The notes beneath the pieces were generated by a model, which saw nothing but the letters and a program-made list of their open reading frames with translations, did no database searches and had not been told where the DNA came from. This document shows positions 52,869 to 61,387 of a stretch of DNA of 64,000 nt, in pieces. The position numbers were made by a program, and so were the translations under genes. The stretch comes from Rhodobacteraceae bacterium LMO-JJ12. GTDB taxonomy: Bacteria; Pseudomonadota; Alphaproteobacteria; Rhodobacterales; Rhodobacteraceae. How positions within the stretch are numbered: the first letter of the stretch is position 1; each line of letters begins with the position of its first letter. The DNA is taken from positions 1,116,001-1,180,000 of the forward strand of contig JAKGBX010000001.1 in the NCBI GenBank assembly GCA_021555075.1, written 5' to 3'.

Positions 52869-53867
52869 TCAGCTATCGGAAGCAGCCTCTGAGGACATTC
52901 CGTCAAGCCAGCCCATAAGAGCCAGGACCTGCTGATCGAGCCAGCTGCGCAGACTATCCACGACGCTGACATAGCTGTCTAATACGCCGCCCAGAGCGGG
53001 CACCAATGCGGCGATCCGATCCGCATAGACATAGAGCAGGATCAGCGCCACAGCGAGTAGGATCATCGTCAGAAAGCCGCGCGAAAACCCACCGCGGCGG
53101 GGTTCGGCGGGGGCGGCGTCCCCTTTATTCTCGCTGGCAACCGCGCGGTCGGTATCCTTGCGCAGCGATGAATTGATTTCTTCGATATCCGGCAGAAGAT
53201 CGCGACGCGAGGCATTGGCAGCCAATCCGGCGGCCGCGCCCAACGCTTCCTCGTCGCTGAGGCCGCGCATCCTGGCCATGCGCAGCCGTGCTTCGCGGTC
53301 TCGTTGGCTTTCAGTGTCGGTCGACTGTTCCAACCCGAGGTCGGGCTGGGTTTCTAGCCCACTTGCGCTTTCGGCCTGACGCGCCTGTTGTTCATGTTCG
53401 GCTTCTTCGCGCAGGATCTCGCTTACACTGGGATCGAGTTCGCGCGGCTGGCGCAAGGGCGGGTCGTCCGGGGTTTCTTCCTCGTCGTCGCCATGGGGAT
53501 CGAACGCCTCTTCTTGCGCATGATGATCCTCTGGCTCAGGCTCGGCGCCGTCTTGCTCCTGGTCCTGATCTTCGTAATCGTCCCATTGCGCGCCGTCTTC
53601 GGTGGTCTCTTCGTCTACTGCATGCTGCTCGACATAGTCTGGCGCGGCTTCGGGCGCGGGGGCTTGTGTGCTATCGGTTGCTTGGTCTTCCCAATGGGCG
53701 TCGTCGAGCGATTGTTCCAGTTCTTCGGACAGTTCCCTGTCCTGGCTGGGGTCTTTTTGGAACCATGTATCGCCGCAATTCGAGCACTGAACATCGCGCC
53801 CTCCGTCCGGAATGACATCTTCCGGTACTTCGTATTGCGCCCCACAATTCGGACAGATTAACCGCAT
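52869..53867 (-). CDS. MJ0042-type zinc-ribbon membrane protein
   Basis: 332 residues from the ATG at 53867; a GTG at 53879 is the alternative. The N-terminus is the zinc finger MRLICPNCGAQYEVPEDVIP with CSNCGDTWFQ (two CxxC pairs). A very acidic, Gln/Glu/Asp-rich region of about 170 residues without fold predictions follows, then one membrane helix (about 270-290) and a C-terminal tail outside. Such proteins are common in alphaproteobacteria, with unknown function. It is divergent from ftsE. Confidence 0.8.
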   Translation of the reverse strand: MRLICPNCGAQYEVPEDVIPDGGRDVQCSNCGDTWFQKDPSQDRELSEELEQSLDDAHWEDQATDSTQAPAPEAAPDYVEQHAVDEETTEDGAQWDDYEDQDQEQDGAEPEPEDHHAQEEAFDPHGDDEEETPDDPPLRQPRELDPSVSEILREEAEHEQQARQAESASGLETQPDLGLEQSTDTESQRDREARLRMARMRGLSDEEALGAAAGLAANASRRDLLPDIEEINSSLRKDTDRAVASENKGDAAPAEPRRGGFSRGFLTMILLAVALILLYVYADRIAALVPALGGVLDSYVSVVDSLRSWLDQQVLALMGWLDGMSSEAASDS

Positions 53868-54036
53868 TTTTCTACTCACAACCTGCTCGGCAGAATGTAT
53901 TTCCGCTCTTTATACTATATGTTGTAACCGAATTAGCGAAAAGCGCAAAGAAATTGCGCCCTTCATCGGTGCGGCGGATTGCAACTTTTTCCGCTCTGAG
54001 GCAAGAAAGACATGCATTGCCGCAGGAGGCCAATCC

Positions 54037-54714
54037 TTGATCGAGCTGGAAAACGTGTCCTACAGCTATGGCGGGGGCGAGTTGCTGAGCGGCATTTCGC
54101 TAGATTTGCAACGCGGATCTTTTCATTTTTTGACCGGCCCGTCGGGCGCGGGCAAGACGACGTTTCTCAAGCTATGCTATGGCGCGCTGATCCCGACCTC
54201 GGGGCAGGTGCGCCTGTTTGACGGTGATGTGCGCGCGATGAGCCGCGATGATGTGGCGCTGGCGCGTCGCCGGATCGGCGTGGTGCATCAGAACGTGCAG
54301 TTTCTCGATCATCTGCCGGTGGCCGACAATGTCGCGCTGCCCCTGACGGTGTCGGGGCGCGCCAATCTGGATGAAACGGCCAATCTCAAGGAACTCATGA
54401 ACTGGGTCGGACTTCAGTCGCGCACCGATGCCTTGCCGCCCGAACTTTCGGGGGGCGAGCGGCAACGCGCCGCGCTGGCGCGCGCCGTGATCATGTCGCC
54501 CGATGTCATTCTGGCGGATGAGCCGACCGGGAACGTCGATTGGGAGATGTCGCAACGGCTTCTCAAGCTGCTGGTCGAGCTTAACCGCATGGGCAAGACG
54601 ATCATGATCGCGACGCATGATCTGGGGCTGATCCGGGCGGCGAAAAGCCAGGTTCAGGCGCGGGTCTTGCGGATTTCAAACCGGCAATTGCATCTGGCGG
54701 GGGCGGACCTGTGA
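54037..54714 (+). CDS. ftsE: Cell division ATP-binding protein FtsE
   Basis: 225 residues from the TTG at 54037, chosen because AGGAGG lies seven bases upstream and it gives the family start MIELENVSYSYGGGE. ABC motifs are Walker A GPSGAGKTTF (about 36-45), the Q-loop, the signature LSGGERQRAALARA (about 141-154) and Walker B VILADEPTGN. With FtsX it forms the complex that activates peptidoglycan amidases at the septum. It overlaps ftsX by 4 bases. Confidence 0.95.
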   Translation: MIELENVSYSYGGGELLSGISLDLQRGSFHFLTGPSGAGKTTFLKLCYGALIPTSGQVRLFDGDVRAMSRDDVALARRRIGVVHQNVQFLDHLPVADNVALPLTVSGRANLDETANLKELMNWVGLQSRTDALPPELSGGERQRAALARAVIMSPDVILADEPTGNVDWEMSQRLLKLLVELNRMGKTIMIATHDLGLIRAAKSQVQARVLRISNRQLHLAGADL

Positions 54715-55616
54715 AATTCGACCCCGCGCAATTGATCAACCTTGTCGTTGGCGACCCCCAGGCAGACCGCGTGGTGCCGCCTACAGGCTTTACCGCGCGC
54801 CTGACGCTGTTTTCCGCTGCCGTGATGGCGTTTCTGGCGGTGTTCGCGATGGCCTTGTCGCTGGCTTCGGGGCGGCTTGCAGAGCGTTGGGGGGATGAAC
54901 TGGCGCGCTCGGCCACGTTGCGCATCTCGGCACCCGCCGATCAGATTCAGGCCCAGACCGAGGCCGCACTGAGGGTGCTTGAAACCACCGCCGGTATTGA
55001 GTCGGCCCGCGCGCTGAGCGATGAGGAGCAACGGCAATTGCTTGAACCGTGGTTTGGCCCGGATGTGCCGGTGGAAACGCTGCCGATTCCGCAACTGATT
55101 GAGGTAATCGAGGGTGAGCCGGGATATGACGCCACGGGTCTGCGATTGCGGCTGGCCGCCGAGGTGCCCGGCGCGGTGCTGGATGATCATACCCGTTGGC
55201 GCAAACCGTTGGTCAGTGCCGCCTCGCGATTGCGCGGGCTTGGGTGGCTTTCGATCGGGCTGATCTTTGCGGTGATGGCAGCTATGATCACACTGGCCGC
55301 GAACGCGGCGCTGGCGGCCAATTCGCAGGTGATTGAGGTGTTGCGGCTGGTGGGCGCGCGTGATGGCTATATTGCGCAGGCTTTTGTGCGTCGCTTTACC
55401 CTGCGCGCGATGGCGGGTGCCGCGGCGGGCACCGCCGTGGGGCTTGTCGCGATGCTGTTCTTGCCCGCAGCGGGTGACGATGGCGGTTTTCTCACCGGGT
55501 TGGGGTTGTCGGGCGCAAGTTGGCTCTGGCCGTTGATCATTCCGCCGCTGGCCGGGGGCGTGGCGTTTATTGCCACGCGGACGGCGGCGCGCAATACGTT
55601 GAAAGGGCTGAGCTGA
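54711..55616 (+). CDS. ftsX: Cell division protein FtsX
   Basis: 301 residues, GTG start overlapping the ftsE stop. Four membrane segments are visible (about 31-53, 179-204, 228-247 and 264-288), with a large periplasmic domain between the first two, the FtsX topology. It is the membrane partner of FtsE. Its stop shares one base with the plsC start (TGATG), so the row is translationally coupled. Confidence 0.92.
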   Translation: MKFDPAQLINLVVGDPQADRVVPPTGFTARLTLFSAAVMAFLAVFAMALSLASGRLAERWGDELARSATLRISAPADQIQAQTEAALRVLETTAGIESARALSDEEQRQLLEPWFGPDVPVETLPIPQLIEVIEGEPGYDATGLRLRLAAEVPGAVLDDHTRWRKPLVSAASRLRGLGWLSIGLIFAVMAAMITLAANAALAANSQVIEVLRLVGARDGYIAQAFVRRFTLRAMAGAAAGTAVGLVAMLFLPAAGDDGGFLTGLGLSGASWLWPLIIPPLAGGVAFIATRTAARNTLKGLS

Positions 55617-56359
55617 TGGTTTTGGCGTGGCGCTGGTTTGTCTCGATCCTCTTCGTGGTGCAGAATGCCATCGTGATGCTGGTTCTGGGGATTGTGTTTT
55701 TTCCCTGGGCGGTCGTTTCGAGCAAGGGCGCGCTGAAGGCGTGTAAGCTCTATGCCCGCTGGGCGATCTGGACGGCGCGGATTTTGATCGGGCTAAAAAG
55801 TGAAGTGCGTGGGCACGTGCCATCGGATGAGGTGATGGTCGCGGCCAAGCATCAATCGTTCTTTGATATTCTGCTGATCTTTAACGCGCTACCGGCACCC
55901 AAGTTCATCATGAAGCGTGAGTTGCTGTGGACGCCGATTATCGGACTTTACGCCTATCGGCTGGGCTGTATTCCGGTGGACCGGGGGCGGCGCGGGCAGG
56001 CGATCAAGAAGATGATTGCCGATGTTGCCTCGGGGGCGGCCAATCCCGGCCAGTTGGTGATTTATTCCCAAGGCACACGGGTGCGCCCGGGCGAGATGAA
56101 GCCCTATAAGATAGGCACCTTTGCCCTTGCCAGCCAGCTTGGGCAGGCCTGTGTACCTGCGGCAACGAATGCCGGGCTGTTCTGGCCCAAGGGCACGATG
56201 CTGCGAAAGCCAGGGCTTGCTGTGGTCGAATTTCTTGAACCGATGTCACCGACGCTGGATCAAAACACCTTTATGGCGCAACTTGAAGCAAGCGTTGAGG
56301 CGCGCTCAGATGCGCTGATGCAGGAGGCAGGGTTTGATGCAGGTGATCGAAACGCTTGA
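55616..56359 (+). CDS. plsC: 1-acyl-sn-glycerol-3-phosphate acyltransferase
   Basis: 247 residues from the ATG at 55616. An N-terminal membrane helix (about 6-33) precedes the acyltransferase motifs: KHQSFFD (H-x4-D, about 80-86) and, downstream, IYSQGTRVRPGE, which matches the (F/Y)(P/S)EGTR motif with Q for E. It makes phosphatidic acid from lysophosphatidic acid at the inner membrane. Its 3' end overlaps the next gene by 23 bases. Confidence 0.9.
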   Translation: MVLAWRWFVSILFVVQNAIVMLVLGIVFFPWAVVSSKGALKACKLYARWAIWTARILIGLKSEVRGHVPSDEVMVAAKHQSFFDILLIFNALPAPKFIMKRELLWTPIIGLYAYRLGCIPVDRGRRGQAIKKMIADVASGAANPGQLVIYSQGTRVRPGEMKPYKIGTFALASQLGQACVPAATNAGLFWPKGTMLRKPGLAVVEFLEPMSPTLDQNTFMAQLEASVEARSDALMQEAGFDAGDRNA

Positions 56360-56942
56360 GGCGCTTGAGGCGCTTTATGGGGCGCCGAGCGCAGCCAGCC
56401 TACGCAAGGTGGCGACACGGCTGACACCACTTTACCGTCAATGGATCATGGCTTCGCGCTTTTGCGTGGTCACAACGGTGGGGCCGGAAGGCACCGATGG
56501 CAGCCCGCGCGGCGACGATGGCCCGGTGGTTCAGGAATTGGACGAGAGAACGCTGCTGTTGCCCGATTGGCGTGGCAACAACCGGATCGACAGCTTGCGC
56601 AATATTCTGCGCGACGGGCGTATATCGCTGATGTTCATGGTGGCAGGGTCGGATACCAATGTGCGGGTGAACGGGCGCGCCGTGCTGAGCGATGATCCAG
56701 ACATTCTGGCGCGGTTTTCTGACAGGGGGCGGGCGCCGCGCTCGGTTATCGTGATTTCGATTGAAGAGATTTACGCGCAATGTTCGCGTGCGCCGATGCG
56801 CGCGGGCCTGTGGAGTAGCGGCGATCAGAGCGAGGGTTTGCCCACAATAGGACAGATATTGGCCGAGCAGACAAGCGGCGAGGTGGGCGGGGTCAGCTAT
56901 GACGCCGAATGGCCAGAGCGCGCCAAAAAGTCGATGTGGTAG
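56337..56942 (+). CDS. Pyridoxamine 5'-phosphate oxidase-like FMN-binding protein
   Basis: 201 residues from the ATG at 56337 (AGGAGG nine bases upstream, inside plsC). The split-barrel flavin-binding fold is seen in FCVVTTVGPEGTDGSPRGD, LLLPDWRGNNRIDSLRNIL and ISLMFMVAGSDTNVRVNGRA. The layout matches the MSMEG_1061-type subgroup of unknown substrate. It ends the ftsE-ftsX-plsC row before a terminator. Confidence 0.85.
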   Translation: MQVIETLEALEALYGAPSAASLRKVATRLTPLYRQWIMASRFCVVTTVGPEGTDGSPRGDDGPVVQELDERTLLLPDWRGNNRIDSLRNILRDGRISLMFMVAGSDTNVRVNGRAVLSDDPDILARFSDRGRAPRSVIVISIEEIYAQCSRAPMRAGLWSSGDQSEGLPTIGQILAEQTSGEVGGVSYDAEWPERAKKSMW

Positions 56943-56970
56943 CGCAGCGCGAGGTTTGAGTTAAGCGAAA

Positions 56971-56994
56971 AAGGCGACCCTGAGGGGTCGCCTT
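56971..56994. terminator. Bidirectional terminator between the FMN protein gene and lpd
   Basis: AAGGCGACCC (56971-56980) pairs perfectly with GGGTCGCCTT (56985-56994) around TGAG. A-rich and T-rich flanks let it serve both converging transcripts. Confidence 0.85.
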
Positions 56995-57019
56995 TGGTTT
57001 GTCTGACGTGCAGCCTTGA

Positions 57020-58408
57020 TCAGCTGTGGATCGCGCCGTCGCCACAGGCGAGCGCGGCTTCGCGCACCGCTTCTGAATAGGTCGGGTGCGCGTGACATGT
57101 CAGCGCCACGTCCTGCGCCGATGCGCCGAATTCCATTGCAACGCAGAGTTCGTGGATCAATTCACCCGCCGAAGGGCCGATGATCGCCGCACCGAGGATA
57201 CGGTCGGTTTCGGGGTCGGTGATGATTTTCACGAAACCCTCTCCCTGATGCACCGCCTTGGCGCGGGCGTTGCCCATGAAGTTGAACTTGCCGACCTTGG
57301 GCTTCATGCCTTCGGCCTTGAGCGCCGCCTCTGTCTGACCCACGGTGGCCACTTCGGGTGTGGTATAGACCACGCCGGGGATTACGCCATAGTTCACATG
57401 GCCATGCTTGCCAGCCAGAACTTCGGCCACGGCCATGCCTTCGTCCTCGGCCTTGTGGGCCAGCATCGGGCCTTCGATCACATCGCCGATGGCATAGAGG
57501 CCTTTGACATTGGTGGCCCACGTCTTGTCGGTGGCAATCTGGCCGCGTTCGGTCATCTTCACGCCAAGCGCGTCAAGGCCAAGCCCGTCGGCATAGGGTT
57601 TGCGCCCGGTCGCGACCAACACGATGTCAGCTTCAAGCGTCACATCATCGCCGCCCTTTTTGGGCGCATAGGTCACCTTAGCCTTGGATTTCAGCGCCTC
57701 GGCGGATTTCACAGCGGCACCGGTGATGATGTTGAGCCCCTGTTTTTCAAGGATACGTTTCAGGGTGCGCTGTACATCGGCGTCCATGCCGGGGCAGACC
57801 GCGTCCATATATTCGACCACCGTGACCTCGGTGCCGAGGCGCTGATAGACCGAGCCAAGCTCAAGCCCGATCACGCCCGCGCCGATCACCACCATTTTCT
57901 TGGGCACCTTGCCCAGTTCCAATGCGCCGGTTGAGCTGACAATACGATCCTCGTCGATTGTGACGCCGGGAATGGTCGCCGCCTCGGACCCCGTGGCGAT
58001 CACGATGTTCTTGGCCTCGTGCGTGTCATCACCAACCTTGACCTTGCCGGGGGCAGGGATGCTGGCCCAGCCCTTGATCCAGTCGATCTTGTTCTTCTTC
58101 ATCAGGAATTCGATGCCGCCGGTGTTCTGGCCCACTACGTCATCCTTGTAGGCCAGCATCTGCTTCCAATCGACCGACGGCGATTTGCCTTTGAGGCCCA
58201 TGTCGGCAAAGTTATGTTCGGCCTCGTGCAACATATGGGTGGCGTGCAGCATGGCCTTTGACGGGATGCAGCCAACGTTGAGACAGGTGCCGCCCAGCGT
58301 CTCGCGCCCCTCAACAATGGCGGTTTTCAGCCCCAGTTGCGCGCAACGAATGGCGCTGACATAGCCGCCGGGGCCTGCACCGATGATGATCACGTCGTAA
58401 TTGGCCAT
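57020..58408 (-). CDS. lpdA: Dihydrolipoyl dehydrogenase (E3)
   Basis: 462 residues. The FAD fold is [21 protein letters not shown], the redox disulfide is [14 protein letters not shown] (C42 and C47), the NAD fold is [21 protein letters not shown] (about 172-192), and the catalytic dyad is in CHAHPTYSE near residue 443. It reoxidises lipoyl groups of OdhB and passes electrons to NAD. It is the last gene of the minus-strand odhA-odhB row. CAGGAG precedes the ATG. Confidence 0.95.
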   Translation of the reverse strand: MANYDVIIIGAGPGGYVSAIRCAQLGLKTAIVEGRETLGGTCLNVGCIPSKAMLHATHMLHEAEHNFADMGLKGKSPSVDWKQMLAYKDDVVGQNTGGIEFLMKKNKIDWIKGWASIPAPGKVKVGDDTHEAKNIVIATGSEAATIPGVTIDEDRIVSSTGALELGKVPKKMVVIGAGVIGLELGSVYQRLGTEVTVVEYMDAVCPGMDADVQRTLKRILEKQGLNIITGAAVKSAEALKSKAKVTYAPKKGGDDVTLEADIVLVATGRKPYADGLGLDALGVKMTERGQIATDKTWATNVKGLYAIGDVIEGPMLAHKAEDEGMAVAEVLAGKHGHVNYGVIPGVVYTTPEVATVGQTEAALKAEGMKPKVGKFNFMGNARAKAVHQGEGFVKIITDPETDRILGAAIIGPSAGELIHELCVAMEFGASAQDVALTCHAHPTYSEAVREAALACGDGAIHS

Positions 58409-58412
58409 TGTC

Positions 58413-58679
58413 TTACTCCTGACTGTCTCCGCTGGCGCGGTCGGCGGTGCGCATGGGCACCTGTTTTACGTTTTCCCCGCAATCGGGGCAGATGAGTCGT
58501 CCAGCCCAGAAGGGGCGTTCTTGCAAAGCCTCCTCAAGCCATGGGCCGGGTTTCATGAGTGTCTTATAGGATGGGCCATCGCCTTTTTTCGTGTGCGGTC
58601 CGATACCAACGACCCAAGTGATCTCGCCGGTTTTGGCGCAAACGGGGCAGGTAAGGGTCTGGGGCGCGAGATAGGCCAT
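58413..58679 (-). CDS. Small two-CxxC (zinc-ribbon-like) protein
   Basis: 88 residues from the ATG at 58679. [13 protein letters not shown] (C10 and C13) and [14 protein letters not shown] (C64 and C67) make a plausible four-Cys zinc site. The protein lies 19 bases after the MAPEG gene and 4 bases before lpd on the same strand, so all are likely cotranscribed. The function is unknown. Confidence 0.7.
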   Translation of the reverse strand: MAYLAPQTLTCPVCAKTGEITWVVGIGPHTKKGDGPSYKTLMKPGPWLEEALQERPFWAGRLICPDCGENVKQVPMRTADRASGDSQE

Positions 58680-58698
58680 GGAATCACCTTTGCGCAGA

Positions 58699-59109
58699 TC
58701 ATAGGAGGGCCGCAAGCAACATCAGGAAAGTGGCGAGATAGCCAACCGCCCAGATCAGACTGCGCCAAGGCACCCAGCCAAAGGCATAGGCCGGGACATA
58801 GAGGATGCGCGCGGCGAGATAGGTATAGGCGCAGGCGGCGGTGAAGCCGGTGGATTGGCCCGAGATCGCGATCACGCCGCAAGCGATGGTGAAGAGGATC
58901 AGGCCTTCGAAATGGTTGTTCATGGCGCGGTGCAGGCGCGCGGTGCGGGTTGAGACCTGCTCCATCAGCGGCTTGCCCAGCCGTTCGGGATCGCGGGGCG
59001 AGAAGGTCTTGCCCCGGCCAAGCTCGCGATTGGCGGGAATGGCCATGAGGAGGAATTGCACGACTTGGAGAAGCGCGGCGAGGGTGAGGGCGGTGAGTTC
59101 GGGGGTCAC
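58699..59109 (-). CDS. MAPEG-family membrane protein
   Basis: 136 residues from a GTG. Four hydrophobic segments (about 4-24, 66-84, 86-105 and 113-135) and the motif RLHRAMNNHFEGLILF (about 58-73) identify the MAPEG fold (membrane glutathione and eicosanoid metabolism proteins). In Rhodobacterales this gene commonly sits between odhB and lpd; its bacterial role there is not known. Confidence 0.85.
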   Translation of the reverse strand: MTPELTALTLAALLQVVQFLLMAIPANRELGRGKTFSPRDPERLGKPLMEQVSTRTARLHRAMNNHFEGLILFTIACGVIAISGQSTGFTAACAYTYLAARILYVPAYAFGWVPWRSLIWAVGYLATFLMLLAALL

Positions 59110-59148
59110 CGGGATTCTGCCAAGGAAACAGTCAAGGGTATTGGGTAT

Positions 59149-59856
59149 CTAAAAAGGCAGATCATCGTCGGACTCCTCATGCCCAGTCTCAGGTATTGGC
59201 GCAGGCAACTGTTTTGGCTTGTCTAATCCAAGACGTTTAACCTCCTCATCTTCCCGACTTTTCTCTTCTCCAATCAACGCTGTAATCGTAACGATTGCAT
59301 CTGGGGCGGTTGCCAAGAAGCCGGTTGTACCGCCCACTCCGGCTGCTACGATGGCAAGGATGTGCATAATATGTGCCATCCTTGCTCTCGGTTTTACGAT
59401 TTCTTCAGCTAAATCGTTCAGCTTTATCAAAAGCTGCTTCTTAAGATTTTCCGGCAGATCGCTTGACATAATCGTGTGCTTTAGAACCCGTATTTGCTCT
59501 TTGACTAAACCAACTACTTCGAATCGAATAGCTACGGAGTTTGGGTCTCCAATTCTTGTTCCACTTAGCCTTAGTTTCGTAGTGATGCCCGCAATATTAA
59601 TTAGAAAATCGTCGAATTTTGAGGCTGGATCAGCTTCCACTGGAAATCTAACACCTTCAACTTTCAGCTCCTCGGCGGCAGAGGCAACCATACGCATGTA
59701 TTGCAAACGGATTAGTCTATCTGACTCAAGAGTGCTGTCTTGATTGATCAGCTGATTCAAGTTTCGACGGCAGATTGCCTCGAGTGCTAGGAACCTGTCA
59801 CGTGGCTCCAATGGCAGGGCAGAAAAATCTGCATCTGTTGCAAGCTCATACTGCAC
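59149..59856 (-). CDS. AT-rich orphan membrane protein with SSB-like tail behind odhB
   Basis: 235 residues, GTG start one base after the odhB stop. Residues 1-160 look helical and soluble. A hydrophobic stretch at about 161-196 could form one or two membrane helices, and a charged, Pro-containing linker (197-226) ends in EESDDDLPF. This tip resembles the acidic C-terminus of single-strand DNA-binding protein (DDDIPF), which docks repair proteins. A 60-base sample has 40% G+C against 62% in odhB, a sign of transfer. No family was recognised. There is no clear ribosome site, so expression may depend on coupling to odhB. Confidence 0.7.
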   Translation of the reverse strand: MQYELATDADFSALPLEPRDRFLALEAICRRNLNQLINQDSTLESDRLIRLQYMRMVASAAEELKVEGVRFPVEADPASKFDDFLINIAGITTKLRLSGTRIGDPNSVAIRFEVVGLVKEQIRVLKHTIMSSDLPENLKKQLLIKLNDLAEEIVKPRARMAHIMHILAIVAAGVGGTTGFLATAPDAIVTITALIGEEKSREDEEVKRLGLDKPKQLPAPIPETGHEESDDDLPF

Positions 59857-59857
59857 G

Positions 59858-61375
59858 TTACAAATCCATCAGCAACCGGCGCGGATCTTCCAGGGCTTCC
59901 TTGACCCGCACGAGGAAGGTCACAGCACCCTTACCGTCAACGATCCGGTGGTCATAGGAGAGCGCCAGATACATCATCGGACGGATCACGATCTCGCCGT
60001 TCACGACCATGGGGCGGTCCTGGATCTTGTGCATCCCCAAGATGCCCGATTGCGGCGGATTGAGGATCGGTGAGGACATCAGCGAGCCATAAACACCGCC
60101 ATTGGAGATGGTGAAGGTGCCGCCCTGCATTTCGGCCATCGAGAGTTTGCCATCACGGGCGCGTGCGCCTTTTTCGGCGATAGCCTTTTCGATGTCGGCA
60201 AAGCTCATCGCGTCGGCGTCACGGATCACAGGCACCACAAGCCCCTGCGGCGTGCCAGCGGCGATGCCCATGTGCACGAAGTTCTTATAGACGATGTCGG
60301 TGCCGTCGATCTCGGCATTCACTTCGGGCACCTCGCGCAGCGCATGCACGCAGGCCTTGGTGAAAAACGACATAAAGCCGAGCTTTACGCCGTGCTTCTT
60401 GAGGAACAGGTCTTTGTATTCGTTGCGAAGGCCCATCACCTCACTCATGTCCACCTCGTTATAGGTGGTCAGGATCGCGGCGGCGTTCTGAGCATCCTTG
60501 AGGCGGCGCGCGATGGTCTGGCGCAGGCGGGTCATCTTCACCCGTTCCTCGCGGGCAGCATCATCGGCAGACACCGGTGCGCGCGGCGCAGCAGAGGCCG
60601 TAGGCGCAGGAGCGGCAGCAGCAGCGGCAGGGGCCGGAGCGGCGGCGGCTTTCATCACGTCTTCCTTCATGATCCGCCCGTCGCGGCCCGTGCCTTTGAC
60701 AGAAGCGGGGTCGATACCCTTTTCGGCCATCATCTTTTCGGCAGAAGGCGCATTGGCCACATCCTTGTCAGCGCTGTCTTCGGCGTCGCTGTGGCTGTCG
60801 GGACGCGCGGCGGGTTCGACCGCGCCGTCTGCGGCACCGCTGATCACGGCCAGCTTGGCACTGGCATCTACTGTGGTGCCTTCCGGCGCGACGATCTCGG
60901 CCAGAATACCGCCTGCGGGGGCGGGCACTTCGACGGAAACCTTGTCAGTTTCCAACTCGCAGAGCATTTCATCCTGGCTCACCGTGTCGCCCACGGCCTT
61001 GAACCACGTCGCCACGGTTGCCTCGGTGACGCTTTCGCCCAAGGTAGGAACCATGACGTCAATACTGGGTGTGCTCTCTGGGGCGGTTTCGGCTGCGGGT
61101 TTGGCAGCTTTGGCCGGGGCCTTCTCAGTGGCTTCGCCACCCTCAGAGATCATCGCAAGCAAAGCATCAACGCCGACGGTTTCGCCCTCGGCGGTGACGA
61201 TTTCGCTCAGAGTTCCGGCCACGGGCGAAGGCACTTCGACCGTAACCTTGTCGGTTTCCAGCTCACACAGCATTTCATCGATCGCTACGGTGTCACCCGG
61301 TTTTTTGAACCAGGTGGCGACGGTGGCTTCGGTGACGCTTTCGCCCAATGTGGGTACGCGGACTTCGGTTGCCAT
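59858..61375 (-). CDS. odhB: 2-oxoglutarate dehydrogenase E2 (dihydrolipoyl succinyltransferase) with two lipoyl domains
   Basis: 505 residues. Two lipoyl domains in tandem (about 2-76 and 104-178) each carry ELETDKV(T/S)VEVP, with the lipoyl lysine in the DKV. An E3-binding domain (about 213-248) and an Ala/Pro linker lead to the catalytic domain, which ends with the active-site segment [14 protein letters not shown] (about 475-488). It forms the core of the 2-oxoglutarate dehydrogenase complex. AAGGAA precedes the ATG. odhA lies 12 bases upstream. Confidence 0.95.
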   Translation of the reverse strand: MATEVRVPTLGESVTEATVATWFKKPGDTVAIDEMLCELETDKVTVEVPSPVAGTLSEIVTAEGETVGVDALLAMISEGGEATEKAPAKAAKPAAETAPESTPSIDVMVPTLGESVTEATVATWFKAVGDTVSQDEMLCELETDKVSVEVPAPAGGILAEIVAPEGTTVDASAKLAVISGAADGAVEPAARPDSHSDAEDSADKDVANAPSAEKMMAEKGIDPASVKGTGRDGRIMKEDVMKAAAAPAPAAAAAAPAPTASAAPRAPVSADDAAREERVKMTRLRQTIARRLKDAQNAAAILTTYNEVDMSEVMGLRNEYKDLFLKKHGVKLGFMSFFTKACVHALREVPEVNAEIDGTDIVYKNFVHMGIAAGTPQGLVVPVIRDADAMSFADIEKAIAEKGARARDGKLSMAEMQGGTFTISNGGVYGSLMSSPILNPPQSGILGMHKIQDRPMVVNGEIVIRPMMYLALSYDHRIVDGKGAVTFLVRVKEALEDPRRLLMDL

Positions 61376-61387
61376 TGGTTCGTTTCC

